Of a stretch of 64,000 nt of DNA, positions 25,901-34,962 are shown piece by piece. The DNA comes from Pectinophora gossypiella (Eukaryota > Arthropoda > Insecta > Lepidoptera > Gelechiidae), in contig NC_065425.1 in assembly GCF_024362695.1 (NCBI RefSeq), positions 4,159,001 to 4,223,000 of the forward strand. Direction: 5' to 3'. Position numbers and translations under genes: made by a program. Every line of letters begins with the position of its first letter. The first letter of the stretch is position 1. The notes beneath the pieces were generated by a model that made no database searches, was not told the origin of the DNA, and worked only from the letters and a program-made list of their open reading frames with translations.

Positions 25901-28900
25901 CAACTGCATTTTTTTTTACAACTTGATTATAAAAACAGTCATACATTAAACAATCTTCCTTAATAAAGTAAATTACTTAATTTGAAGTAGTGGGAATGAA
26001 CCAGGATACGACTTATAACTATTGCAATAGTGATGACTTAATTTAAAAGTATAAATGAGGTGGTACAGAAAGCTCGGTGAGGTGTGGGTACTTAGTTCAT
26101 CTTGCGATGGATGTACCTTTGACTGGGTCTGAAACTTAAGTTCGAATGTCAGTAGTTCGATGAATGCTTATTCGACTGAAATATTTTTAGAATTATATTT
26201 TTAACGAGCCATCATTTCGAATTTCCAGTTGTTCGGTGAATGCTTCGGTCAATCATTCGTCGGGCAAGGAGGGGTTTGATACAAAGTTGATTCACAAGAA
26301 TTATCTTTCGTTATGTTACCTTCATGTTATGTTAAATAAGGTAGATATTAGGTATCACGGAATGTGGCTTTCGGAATTTGATAGACAAGGGACACTTATA
26401 TATAGGTAGCGATTTTTGTTACTACATAAAAATATAAAATATAAATCTTTTTTATGTGACTTCATTTGTGTGAGGGAAATATCACACGACGCTGAATTGG
26501 GCTGGTAAAGCTTTTGTTTTGTATTTTATTTTGGTCGAAAGCTAAGCAAAACCAAAGAAACAATTTTTGATACAACAAAAAAAAAATACGTACCGATATC
26601 AAAATTTTTCAGCAATTACGATTTGATTCTATTTTGAAACAATAATTCTCATTTCACCTTGTTTGTCGAAAAAATCTTCATAAAAAAGTTACCTAGTTGG
26701 CACAGAGATCATGTTGTTGTAAATTGCGGTCTACTATCGGTCTACGTAATAGGCCTCGGCCGGAAACGATGACCATTACTAGAAAGACCATGGCGATTAC
26801 AAGAAACTATAGCAATTACTCTCTCTATTGATTCTGAGACGTTTTTGTTACAGCTAACAGCGGCTAAGTGTCGTAGTAAAAGTAAAAAACGCGAAAAAAG
26901 CTTTTAACGGGAGTTTTTTTCATTTGAATTTGATAAATAATCCACACTTTCACACTAATATTATAAAATTGAAAGTAACTCTGTCTGTCTGTCGATTAGC
27001 TTTTCACGCTTAACCCGCTGAATCGACTTAGATGAAATTTAGTATAAATATAGTTTGAGATGTCTTTGTCTTTCAAGTTGTCTTTGATTACTTGTGGCTC
27101 TGCCCACCCCATTTGGGATTACGGGCGTGAGTTTATGTATGTATGTGTATAGTTTGAGATGAAGGGAAGAACATAGAAGAATCACCCCCTAAGGAGTAGG
27201 AGAATCGTGTTTATTTTTCATTTTTATATTCATTTAGGGGGCTTTTTAAATTATGGCTACAATTCTAGGACAGGCTTATAAATCGGTAACGTTCGTTAAA
27301 TTGTTCTATAGAAAATTGCCCCATATTTTAAAATACACTGAGACTCCAATTGCCGTTTCCTTTGCCCAACACGTACGACGATCAAAAAGGCCGCAACAAA
27401 CGAGCTGTCAAATTATTGGCGCCAAATTGAAGGTGTTTTTATGTCACCACTCAAGTATTTCCGGCGCGCGTTTACAAGGAACTTGTCTCAATTATAGGCT
27501 GGATGTCCGCGCTTCCTATGCCGTAGCCGGTGGTCGCGCAAAAAAATAAAAGAAAAACGCACGCGGCGGGAGATCTACAAACAGTAAAGTCTGTTTGACG
27601 TTAATTTGTTACATTTGATGAATCGATTTTGAGGTTTTTTTTCTATTTGCACTAGGTACTTTTGTCTACAGCAAGATTATCATACTTGTATATAAAATAT
27701 CTTGATTAAACTTAAAGAAGAGGTTAGCCGGAACGCAAAGCTGTTTTTCAAGTTTTAAGATGTTTCATGTTCCTGAGAATGTGTTGTTTTATTCAAGTCG
27801 ACTATTTAGTCATTATGATTTCACTAATTACCATTCAATTACATAGAATGGGATACGATGTAATCGGTTTAAATGATCGTTGAGAATGATTACTTGAGAG
27901 AGTACAAATTAGGCAAAAAGAAACAAGTAACAGCCCAAGTCCTTTCAATAATTGTGCTCCGTCCATTATCTCTCATTATACCTACAATCTTCTCTACCAA
28001 ATCCAATTTCCTTCCCAAAATCACGTGTCACCAAACAAATAAAATAAAAGCCTTTGCCCGCCGGATCTGCGACAAATTACAACGGGGCGCCTCCAACTCA
28101 CGCCGCGACGGAAAAAACACCCAAAAAAAGTAAAGAAAAAATAAATAGTTCTCTAGGTGTGTCATCGCACGCAAGGGTGTAATGCCATTATGCCACTAGC
28201 TTTTTTGTTTTTTTTTTATTGCGCGGTAAAGATTGCATAAATATAGATACCAACGGTAAAGTAATTTCATTGTTGTTTTTTCTTTTGTTGCAAAGGTATT
28301 TAAAAGTCAATTGTGTTGTTTGTATTGTTACAGATAAGTAAAAGTAACTGATAATTGTTTTATTGTTTTGTCGTAGGGAGATGTTGGAGCTTTGGAAGCG
28401 TTCTCGTGTCTTGTCTAACTTCAGATTTAAGTACTTATGGTAAGTCTTCCTTAAAAATACTTTGATCGTTTATAAATTGGTATGAAAAGTGAAATATTAT
28501 GTCATCAATAGGCACCTAAGAACATACCTACAATATTTATTAGGTGTGGACTAAATTTAATAGCTAGGTATGCAAAGTAATCAAGATTAATATGAAATAG
28601 CATATTAAATATTTCAATCTACTTACATTTTATTTTTCAAAATCTCTCGTCAAAATATTTTACGAACTTCCGAAAATATTTTTACATAAGTAATTTAAAT
28701 TGGAGTAGTCAAGCATCTTAAGTGTCTACAACTTCTTACTTAAAATACCTATAAGTAAGAGGAACTGCATAGGTAACAAAATAAGTATGAATGGTTAATT
28801 ATGGATAAAAAGATTTAATACCTACAATGTAGGTGTTACTTGCAAAACATTAAAAGATGCGCGTTGTTTGGCTAAGCAAATCATAGTATGCAAATAAAGA

Positions 28901-29636
28901 ATAAAGAATATTGAAGTAAGAAAGTGTATTAGTATTTACAGGTGGCATTAAAGACACATACCTTGCGTCTTTTGTGATTCTATAAAATTATCTATTATAC
29001 CTACTTAGAAATCCTATGTGTTCATATAGTATCTCTTCAATCATCGAAATTGACAAATAAAAAACTCTACACCTTTAAGCACTTACCGTTCAATCTGTCC
29101 TTAACAACTTGATGAGCGAAAGCCGCGGCGGCCGCTTGCCTCATGGGGTCCAAAGCCACTCCCCACGCGCCCAGGGCACCCAGCGCCCTGTGAGCGGGCA
29201 CTCGCACAACCCCAGGGTTCCCTCCAAACCCGTAACCGGCCCCCAAACCCAACCCTGGTCTCAATAACAACCCAGAGTTAGGATACAACCCCGGAGTATG
29301 CGAAAAGTTCAACGGCAACCCATTGTCTTTGGTATCGTCTTTAGCACTCTCGGATTCAGTGTCCTGATCACTCCTATCGTCACTCTCCCCTGAATTCCGA
29401 CGCTTCTCTATTTCCTCAAACTGTTTACCTAATAGTCGTGATATGCTGAACGGTAAGTTCACCCTCTGTTGCGTGTCAGTCATATGATCGTTTGGGGAAT
29501 CGTGATACCTGTCATGATAACTATGCTCAGAATCCCTGTCTTCAGATGCTATGCTTCTGTCGCAGTGCCCTGACAGTCTACTATCAGAGTCCACATTAAT
29601 CTCCTCCTGGTCATCATCCGAATGCACTGACGACAT
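10756..29636 (-). CDS. C15: Tlx/C15 (clawless) homeobox gene, 3' incomplete
   Basis: A homeodomain transcription factor of the Tlx (T-cell leukemia homeobox) class, orthologue of Drosophila C15/clawless, a nuclear DNA-binding regulator of distal appendage patterning. Two coding exons are seen on the minus strand: exon 1 at 29636-29087 (550 nt, ends with a GTAAGT donor) and exon 2 at 10984-10756 (229 nt, preceded by a pyrimidine tract and CAG, followed by GTGAGG). The phase-1 junction rebuilds Ala184. Together they give 259 full codons plus two bases. The homeodomain starts near residue 204 and has Thr at position 47 (motif QVKTWFQNRRTKW), the hallmark of Tlx proteins, preceded by the Tlx-specific RIGHPYQNRTPPKRKKPRT arm. 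The homeodomain breaks after Trp56. The last exon, expected to encode the rest of helix 3 and the C terminus, was not found in 1-10755 and is probably beyond the left edge. The family assignment is very secure; the C-terminal end is unknown. Confidence 0.95.
13103..13292. mobile_element. MITE, GTTAGTGACATCGTAACG family
   Basis: Near-palindromic element: GTTAGCGACATCGTAACGAA, GATGATTCAGAC, GATATCAAGTGGAATTTTCC on the left and the same blocks inverted on the right, ending GACGTCACTAAC. Other copies: 17427-17640, 32611-32833, and half copies at 42838-42912 and 63272-63345. Confidence 0.65.
13745..13995 (-). pseudogene. LINE reverse transcriptase C-terminal remnant
   Basis: A minus-strand frame gives RSKDNLFGWSFSDGSDL, CGTVHQTMEHLTSCPACPN and KDLMSAS. 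This is the Cys/His terminal segment typical of non-LTR retrotransposon proteins (CxCG...QTMEHL...CP). The upstream residues PGLDLPW occur before it, out of frame. A second copy is at 22150-22378. Confidence 0.65.
14318..14464. mobile_element. palindromic MITE, TGATGCAGCGTAGC arms
   Basis: Arms of about 45 bases: CACACTGCCACGCATGATGC and AGCGTAGCGCGTGGATG on the left, CATCCACACGCTACGCTGC and ATCATGCGGGGCAGTGTG on the right. The spacer is about 55 bases, with no ORF. Confidence 0.55.
14837..14995. mobile_element. MITE, GCAATATTGC family, intact copy
   Basis: Terminal inverted repeats GGGGGGTTA...GGCCACAT and ATGTGGCC...TAACCCCCC. Inner arms are GCAATTCACCTA...GCAATATTG and the reverse, around a TGCGCACTT...TATGCGCAA centre. 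About 159 bases. Confidence 0.7.
15399..15556. mobile_element. MITE, GCAATATTGC family, second copy
   Basis: Same ends and arms as the copy about 400 bases to the left: GGGGG...GCCACATCGAAGCAATTC to GAATTGCTTCGATGTGGGC...AACCCCCC. The centre is in the opposite orientation. Confidence 0.7.
15832..15890 (+). mobile_element. mariner-like MITE (TACGGTCACGAG), internally deleted
   Basis: Only the two ends remain: TACGGTCACGAGTA on the left, then GCGACAGGGTTCTAAAG and TGATATTGCTCATGACTGTA on the right. Confidence 0.55.
17060..17215 (-). mobile_element. LINE 3'-end fragment (CCCACTGCTGGGC family)
   Basis: CGTCCCACTGCTGGGCACAA, AATCAACTGGAGGGGGGTAT and GGAGCAACGGGTTAACAAGC blocks. It is followed by a GAATAGAATAGAATAACTTT LINE tail in inverse orientation at 17215-17300. 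Confidence 0.55.
17427..17640. mobile_element. MITE, GTTAGTGACATCGTAACG family, 5' half
   Basis: Starts TACAGGGTGTTAGTGGCATC. GATGATTTAGC and TTCTGAGTTAATACCAAGTC follow. The right end is not recognisable. Confidence 0.5.
20416..20491. repeat. short hairpin element
   Basis: Imperfect 25-base arms (GTGATGTTTTGAAGATAGCC...GTGGT against ACCACGGCTATGGCC...ATCAC) around a 26-base loop. A small MITE is likely. Confidence 0.5.
21053..21172 (-). mobile_element. mariner-like MITE (TACGGTCACGAG), 3' part
   Basis: Inverse copy: TGTACAGTCGTGAGCAATAT, CCACTTTAGAACCCTGTCGC, then a diverged TTTGTCAAAAAAGATAATGT block. Confidence 0.55.
22150..22378 (-). pseudogene. LINE reverse transcriptase C-terminal remnant, copy 2
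   Basis: Minus strand reads PGLDLPWFTWKSLNRLRIQV then RSKDNLFRWGFSDGSDLKH. A deletion then shifts the frame away from the CGTVQTMEHL segment seen in the copy at 13745. Both lie in C15 intron 1. Confidence 0.65.
22392..22535 (+). mobile_element. mariner-like MITE (TACGGTCACGAG)
   Basis: ACGGTCACGAGCATTAATAT, CACTTTGGTACCATGTCACA, TTTTTTGACAAATTGACC, CGACAGGGTTCTAAAGTAG and TTGCTCATGACTGTAC. It inserted directly beside the LINE remnant at 22150-22378. Confidence 0.65.
23805..23925 (+). mobile_element. GATG-tail SINE, 3' part
   Basis: TTTTCCCTTCGCAGGTTGGA, GACAGGCAGTCGCTTCTGTA, GGACCTGTCAAATCTTCAGC, GGATAATGCTAGAGAGATGA. Confidence 0.65.
24170..24370. promoter_or_regulatory. candidate intronic regulatory element of C15
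   Basis: A stretch of C15 intron 1 that resembles none of the repeats in the window. It has many TAAT/ATTA cores, the preferred core of homeodomain proteins, around a GC-rich GGCGGCGGCGGACCGC block at 24249-24265. This is a guess from composition and from the lack of repeat matches; conservation among moths would be needed to support it. Confidence 0.2.
24685..24990 (-). mobile_element. LINE 3' terminus with GATA and CAATA repeats
   Basis: Minus-strand reading gives GGTTGCCTGGAAGAAATTGC, GAGCAATAAGGCCGCCTGTT and GTGCTCAATAAAGTATTTTA, then TATCTATCTATC. A GATA run lies at 24867-24883 and AATACAATAGAATAGAATG at 24690-24710. Same LINE-end family as 1420-1548. Confidence 0.55.
25455..25600 (+). 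mobile_element. LINE 3'-end fragment (CCCACTGCTGGGC family)
   Basis: Sense orientation: TGGAGCAGCGTGGTGGAGTA, TTGATTGAGGGGAGGCCTGT, GCCCAGCAGTGGGACGTATA and a GTTTATGTTATG tail. In one frame the block reads HWSSVVEYAP...RPVPSSG, the usual decayed C terminus. Confidence 0.6.
26950..27150 (+). mobile_element. Helitron-like 5' fragment followed by SINE/LINE tail
   Basis: CTAATATTATAAAATTGAAA, GTCTGTCTGTC, GCTTAACCCGCTGAATCGAC: the usual left part of lepidopteran Helitron-like elements. After 27060 a separate CACCCCATTTGGGATTACG...GTTTATGTATGTATG tail follows. Confidence 0.45.
29087..29636 (-). CDS. C15: C15 coding exon 1 (eh1 repression motif)
   Basis: First coding exon of C15, 183 codons plus one base. 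The start ATG at 29636-29634 lies in a good insect context (GCAAAATG). Residues 1-60 are rich in Ser, Asp and His. Residues 62-69 read PFSISRLL, an eh1-like motif of the kind that recruits the Groucho co-repressor. Residues 73-110 are highly charged (Glu/Lys/Asp/Ser). Residues 115-165 are rich in Gly, Leu, Pro and Ala, ending in an Ala-rich AAAAAFAHQ stretch and VVKDRLN. The donor at 29086-29081 reads GTAAGT. Local GC content is much higher than in the flanking intron, as usual for developmental regulator exons. Confidence 0.95.
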
Positions 29637-30110
29637 TTTGCCTTTTAGTCTTTTAACACTGGCACGAAATCACCTAATTAGTGTACAGTCATTAAACATT
29701 TTAAAAGCACTAAAAATAATCTAATTCGCGCAATTAAATTTCGAAATCAAATCGGGTTCTTAATTCAAAAGCGGGTCGTTTCGCGCGCTACGGTCGACCG
29801 CACGCGACCGAATCGGCACAAACAATACCGGCCAATCAGCTTCGCCCCCACCACTTTTCGAATTACGAACGTGATAGTTTGACCGTACAAACGGCTCAAC
29901 TATTGCCCGTTGAGTGGAACAGTTTCCAACAAAAGCTTAATACGATTTCCAAACATAAAAACTCGTTTGGACTCAGTAAGTTAACCGAAGCGGTGTTCCG
30001 TCCCTTTCGTGGATTCTCTCGCTTCGATTGTATCCCCCCTCGTTTTCAGATCTGAGCTATTGTCGACCTTATCGTTTACATGTAGAGCGTAGCTTCTGTC
30101 ACCGCACGAG
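29637..30110 (-). promoter_or_regulatory. C15: C15 5' UTR and proximal promoter region
   Basis: Sequence immediately upstream of the C15 start codon. It is GC- and CpG-enriched around 29770-29850, in contrast to the AT-rich surroundings. Read on the gene strand it holds an ATTGG (inverted CCAAT) box at about 29831-29837 next to a GC-rich stretch. No clear TATA box is seen, which is common for developmental regulators. The transcription start cannot be fixed from sequence alone. Confidence 0.45.
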
Positions 30111-31616
30111 AGCAGTTACCACATTTTTATCGGTTTTGTAACAAGGTAAACATGAGCAGCGCTGTTTGTGAGAGTGAGATGACTACACTTCTCTACATCG
30201 CCCGGCTTATAGAGACATCTAAAGAGAGAAAGAGAAGTCCTAATTCCGTGAGGAGGCGTGACCCCTCGCGTTGTAACGCGTCGTTTAAATCCAGTTATGG
30301 TCTGACAAATGGTGTACATATTAAGGGGGGCAATGTTAGGAAACTATTTTTGAATCTTTTAAGACAGTTAAATTATTTACGGGCGGTCGACCGAGCTTCC
30401 ATAGACAATGCATTTTATAATAAAATAGATCCGAAGTTTGGTGTTATGGTCACAGATAAGTAAGGATAATGTATTGTAGGAGATAGCTACTTTATGGTAT
30501 TAAGCCAGACAGTAGAGTGGCAAAGGCTGTTACAAGATTATGGTTCTGCGAGATAAACTGAGAACGGAGATTGCTTACAATAATGGTTACCGCAAATGTA
30601 TTGGAAATGTATTTGTGTACGTCCATTTGATATATTTTGACACTACATCGATTTTGGATTTATCTCTTTTAGTGCTTGCAACTTTATTGAGTTGCTGTAG
30701 TCGCGCCGTGAATCCGACAGATATTAAGTTAATTAAAAACATTCTTCTTTTTGTTTTCATAACACTTATCCATATTAGAATTAATAATAATACTAAGTAC
30801 ACATCTATAGAACGGCCGCTCTGCGCCCCGCACCAAATCGTGTCAGGCGCCGAGCTAGATTTACCTCACCCCCTCTAAGTCTTTTAGTCCGAATGGCCGT
30901 AAGCTGCTAAGGAGTAAGCAAGAGCGCACGTGGATTGTCTGTCTCGTTCGCACTTACGCGGTAAGGCGGCACATTGTTAGGGGTGGTGTGCCCTTGCGCA
31001 GTGAAACTCCAAAGAAAAAGATCGAAAATTCAGCCACGGGCGGGATTTGAACCCGTAATTTTTGTCCATTTTATTTTAACTTTTATGAGAACCTACATCG
31101 TGTAGTACCCCCTATGCAATTGTGTACTGAAATCAATCTGAATAGTTAAGCCGTTTAGTTCGATCAACCAACATAATAGACATGAATGGATCAACCAGTG
31201 AATTACTGATTACCAGCAATAGATAGATTCGAAGCGTTTAATGCTCATTTATCGATTAGTATCTTGAAATATTGTACAATAATTATGGAAATGGAATGGC
31301 AATATTTTTTAGTTAGTCTTAATATTATGTTGTGTCATGTTATAATTAATTTATATTTTATATTCGTAATTTGTATTTGACTCATGATGTAACTTTTATC
31401 GCTTTGGGCGACTGTAATGGTAATGGTGATGTAACAATAAACAAATAAATATCTTTCTTACACATACAATACATTACATTACACATAACACCATCCCAAC
31501 AGGAATAGTCAGAGGTATCCAGAAGAATTTTTCTATTATGTTAACTGAAACACGTTGAGAATAAAATTATATTAGATACAAATACAATACAATACAATTA
31601 TATTTTATTATTATTA

Positions 31617-31705
31617 TTTGCCATATACTTAGTTAAGAGTCTTTTTGTAATTATTTCTTTTTTATTTTGGTGCAATAAAGTGTATCTGTATTGCATTGTA
31701 GATTT
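31617..31705 (+). mobile_element. LINE 3' terminus with (TATTG) tail
   Basis: TTGCCATATACTTAGTTAAG, TTTGTAATTATTTC and GGTGCAATAAAGTGTATCTG, almost the same as 1470-1545. Confidence 0.6.
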
Positions 31706-31917
31706 TTTTATGATATGTCGCCAGACTTAGTTCATCTAGCGTTGGATTACCCCAATTGGGATATACGTGAGCTTGTGTATGTGTTTTTGGGGCACCATCG
31801 CTTAAGTTGGAACCTCTTATTAAAAACACATAATACTCGCCGCTGAGCTGCTTCATGTGGACTTCTGGCCAGAGGGAATGGAGTTCCGACGCTTCAGGCA
31901 AGCAAGACGAACAGTCA

Positions 31918-32015
31918 TCATCTCCCTAGCATTATCCTTTTTCACGGGGTCCGCATGCTTAACCTGAAGATTGGACAGGTCCGGTTTTCCACAGAAGTGA
32001 CTGCCTGTCGGACAA
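31918..32015 (-). mobile_element. GATG-tail SINE, 3' part
   Basis: Complement of GACAGGCAGTCACTTCTGTG, ACCGGACCTGTCCAATCTTC, and GATAATGCTAGGGAGATGAT. Confidence 0.6.
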
Positions 32016-32158
32016 ACAAATGAACGAACGCAAAATAACGCGAAACGAAGCGCGCGTTATGTATTTTAGGTCAAGGCATATTTCTATGGGTGTTTGTTAC
32101 TTGATATAAATATATAAATAAGCTCATGACTATGTTCCCAGTAGGGCTAGTCAGAAGT

Positions 32159-32302
32159 ACGGTCACGAGCATTAATATGTATACACTTTGGTACCATGTC
32201 ACATTAACTTTTTTGACAAATTGAACTGTAAGTCTCACTAAATGTCAAATATGTTAGCGCGACAGTCCTCAAGTAGGGTACATTATATTGCTCATGACAG
32301 TA
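32159..32302 (+). mobile_element. mariner-like MITE (TACGGTCACGAG), reference copy
   Basis: TIRs GTACGGTCACGAGCA and TGCTCATGACAGTAC match over 15 bases with two mismatches, with TA at both ends as in mariner-type target sites. About 144 bases, no ORF. Confidence 0.7.
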
Positions 32303-32610
32303 CAACCATCGCGTGATGATTTAAGTACCTACGCTTCACCGAGATTTCTGTCAGACCAATGTAATAGCTGTAGAGCCGTATCGCCACCTGTAATCTATTT
32401 TCTTCATCTTGCCTGTACAAAAGGCTCACCTTTTGTGCTGTCCTAAGTACCTACCCTTACACCTGCACTATTAAAGACCTTAACGAAGCCACTGACAATG
32501 CCGTAAGCGTGGCCAATTATTGGTCAGCAAAAATTTAGTTTCGATCGCCATCGACTGCAAAGAAGATCTTGCCTGTATCCTCGAAGGAGCACAGCTGGTG
32601 AGGAGTAGAT

Positions 32611-32833
32611 GGTGTTAGTGGCATCGTAACGAAAACTTTGAGAGATAATTCAGACCATGATTCTGAGTTGATATCAAGGAGAATTTTCCACCGTTAAAGT
32701 ATAAAATTGAAAATCATTTAAAAAGAAAAAAATAAACATGCATTTTGCGACGGGATATTCCACTTGCTTTATATTAACTCAGAGTCATGAGAATCATCAC
32801 CCTCAGTAATCGTTACAATGTCACTAACCCTCT
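32611..32833. mobile_element. MITE, GTTAGTGACATCGTAACG family, complete copy
   Basis: GTTAGTGGCATCGTAACGAA...TTCAGACCATGATTCTGAGT...GATATCAAGGAGAATTTTCC on the left; inverted blocks TTCCACTTGC, AACTCAGAGTCATGAGAATC and CGTTACAATGTCACTAAC on the right. Confidence 0.65.
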
Positions 32834-33302
32834 CTATGCTATAAACCTCTGCTCACCCTTTTCCGGGATATAGGTGTGATGCTGTGTTATCTCTTTAACA
32901 AACACAAATCTTAGAATCTGGGTTGTAAGAGAAGCCTCACAAAATTACTACCCTTACATAGGAGACATTCCGAGACCCTGACATCTTTTTTAGCGATATT
33001 TTTATAACCGATGAATATACGTATAATACATTAATATATATAATTTAAATTAGATTTTCTCTTCCGACCAATTTTTACACGATTTTTAGTAATGGTAGAG
33101 CCAATTTTTAAATTGCATTATTAATCTAAGGAACTCTATTAAAAGCACGACCTTACTTTGAATAAATCATAGCGACATCTAGCGGTGAGTAGGATACAAC
33201 AACCATTCGAGTGGCATCTGTTGGCCAATAGTGGTAACACTTCTAATTGAAGCTTTGAAAAAGCTAAGATGAAAGCTTGGTAGATGGCAAGTCGGTAATT
33301 GT

Positions 33303-33445
33303 AGTACGGTCACGAGTACTAATATGGTATACACTTTGAAAACATGTCACATTAACTTTTTTGACAAATTAAACTGTCTCATTCAATGTCGAATATGATA
33401 GTGCGACAGGGTTCTAAAGTGGGTACATGATATTGCTCAGTTAGT
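33303..33445 (+). mobile_element. mariner-like MITE (TACGGTCACGAG)
   Basis: TACGGTCACGAGTACTAATA to TTCTAAAGTGGGTACATGAT and a damaged right end (TTGCTCAGTTAGTAC). Confidence 0.6.
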
Positions 33446-33706
33446 ACACAACACACAAAACCTATGGGCGGAGACACTGAAGGGTTGTTATGGGCAATTG
33501 GCTGATCCCTTGTATCACCATATCGTTCATCATATCCATCTTAGGACTTCGTATCAACATGGTGGACGGTGTCTTCTAATTACTTGTGGTCCTGCCTACC
33601 CCGTGAGTTATGTACCTATGTAGATTTTGCCATTACTCGAAACATAACAAACCGTATCAACTTTAAATAATATTAGTCATACCTGCGTTTTACTTCAGTA
33701 ATGGTG

Positions 33707-33985
33707 TAAATTCCTGCAGACGCCATCTAATTTTATTTTAAGTTATACATAAAATTTATGGAATACACGTTAATTTTAAGCAGAAATCTAAAACAACCGT
33801 GTTAAGTAGACAGCACGTTAAACGGATTACATACCAACGAGATGCCTATTTTAGTCGTCCGGGTTATTAATTCATTTTAAAATTAACTTGTTGACAATCA
33901 TCCGTCCCTTTCCTTTTCGGCGTAGAAGAGAATGACGGGTATAACTTAAAATAAAATTAGGAGGTGTCTGCAGGAATCGGGGCCA
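33707..33985. mobile_element. long-TIR MITE (TTCCTGCAG type)
   Basis: Left end AATTCCTGCAGACGCCATCT, AATTTTATTTTAAGTTATAC; right end TATAACTTAAAATAAAATTA, GGAGGTGTCTGCAGGAATCG. The ends are inverted copies of each other. Confidence 0.65.
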
Positions 33986-34085
33986 ATATTTACCTAACAT
34001 TGTAATACTTACTAGTTATTAATGTGATGGGTTAGAAAACAAAGGTAGAGTACGCATCACGAAAGAAGTTCCGCGGATTTTAATG

Positions 34086-34480
34086 GAACTACTTGACAAG
34101 TCTTAATAATAAAGGCGCAGAGCCATGAGGATGATCAGCGACACGCGGCTAAGAACTAAGCTACACACCTTAGCACATCGGCGAAAAGTCGCCAGTATGT
34201 CGGTATTCTGTAGACTGCACTTCGGGGAGTGTGCCCGCACGAGCTCATTCCACCATCCCCCATTTATCTTCGGACTCCCAGACGTACGGCCGGGTTCCAT
34301 CCCTATTTGGTGGATATCCCAACTATTCGCACAAAGCGCTTCGCATCGTCCTTCATTATGCGCACTGCTAGGGAGTGGAATTATCTGCCGTGTTGTATAT
34401 TTCCGAATGCATAACCCGGGTGCTTTCAAGGCCAGAGTGAAAAGGCATCTTCTGGGCGAGCGAGCTGCATCTTAGGCCTC
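34086..34480 (+). pseudogene. LINE pol C-terminal remnant, frameshifted
   Basis: The + frame first reads VASMSVFCRLHFGECA, then after a one-base shift at about 34235 continues YLRTPRRTAGFHPYLVDIPT, IRTKRFASSFIMRTAREW and NYLPCCIFPNA. The pattern (RTAxxHPYxVDIPxxRTxRF...FIMRTAxEWNxLP) is the C-terminal region of jockey/CR1-like LINE proteins. The frameshift and a stop make it non-functional. Confidence 0.75.
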
Positions 34481-34646
34481 GTCAATGCCTTCGAACAAGT
34501 CTGGGGCCAAGAGCAAACCCATCAAAGATAAAAAAGAAACTATCCAGATACTGCGGCACTAGCGCCGTGGCCGAGGGACTTCCGCGCCGGCTCCACATTA
34601 ATTTGCACTCACTACATAACCAGAAACATTTCAAACCGTATCTTAA

Positions 34647-34800
34647 CTGTTTATTTACATAACGTTTATAATCAGACATACCTTTTATGCCAATAAGCAT
34701 AAAATGTTGATGTTAGTAAACAATTTAATTATTTTTATCCCGCATAAAACTCGGAAGCCTCGTAAAAAAACTCGGAATATTAAAAACGGACTCGGAGTGG
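34647..34800 (+). promoter_or_regulatory. SPH-A upstream block with three ACTCGG sites
   Basis: This region aligns with the blocks before SPH-B and SPH-C (shared TTTATTTAC, ATGCCAAT and ACTCGGAATATTAAAA segments). ACTCGG occurs at 34749, 34770 and 34790, all in the same orientation, spaced 21 and 20 bases, about two helical turns. The factor that would bind is not known. Confidence 0.55.
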
Positions 34801-34890
34801 TCGTAAAAACGGCGACTTTCTTCTATTCGCAACGAAATCACTTATTGAATTAATCGCTTTTTCTATCAACCATGAAATTATACCTGAAGC

Positions 34891-34910
34891 TATTTATATT
34901 TATATATTTT
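34891..34910 (+). promoter_or_regulatory. TATA-like box of SPH-A
   Basis: AT-only stretch with TATATA at 34901-34906, 62 bases before the chosen start codon. In SPH-B and SPH-C a TATAAG box lies 77 and 59 bases before the start. This position speaks against the ATG at 34872 being used for translation. Confidence 0.4.
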
Positions 34911-34962
34911 TTTCTCATTAACTTGTCAGACTCAACTACACTTGTCCAAAATTTTGTGAAAG

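Larger units (their letters stand above)
10985..29086 (-). other. C15 intron 1 (18.1 kb)
   Basis: GTAAGT donor to pyrimidine-rich CAG acceptor. No other gene is recognised in it. It holds MITEs, SINE and LINE 3' ends and stretches without repeat matches at about 11050-13090, 17950-20400, 24170-24600, 25900-26900 and 27550-29050, where regulatory elements of C15 would be expected. The 98-codon frame at 27253-27549 shows no known domain. Confidence 0.85.
30111..34640. other. intergenic region between C15 and SPH-A
   Basis: No gene recognised. It contains a tRNA-B-box-like SINE piece (complement at 31030-31055), the repeats listed separately, and unassigned AT-rich sequence. Several open frames of 60-116 codons (for example 30152-30463 and 30540-30878) show no domain, signal peptide or splice partners. 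Confidence 0.6.

Noticed and set aside
27253..27549. 98-codon open frame in C15 intron 1
   Set aside because: No domain, signal or splice partners; composition like the surrounding intron. Taken as chance.
30152..30878. Two open frames of 103 and 112 codons between C15 and SPH-A
   Set aside because: No recognisable motif; the second runs into a repeat fragment. Not supported as genes.
34125..34475. 116-codon frame as a gene
   Set aside because: It mixes two frames of a LINE pol remnant; the real protein similarity shifts frame at about 34235.
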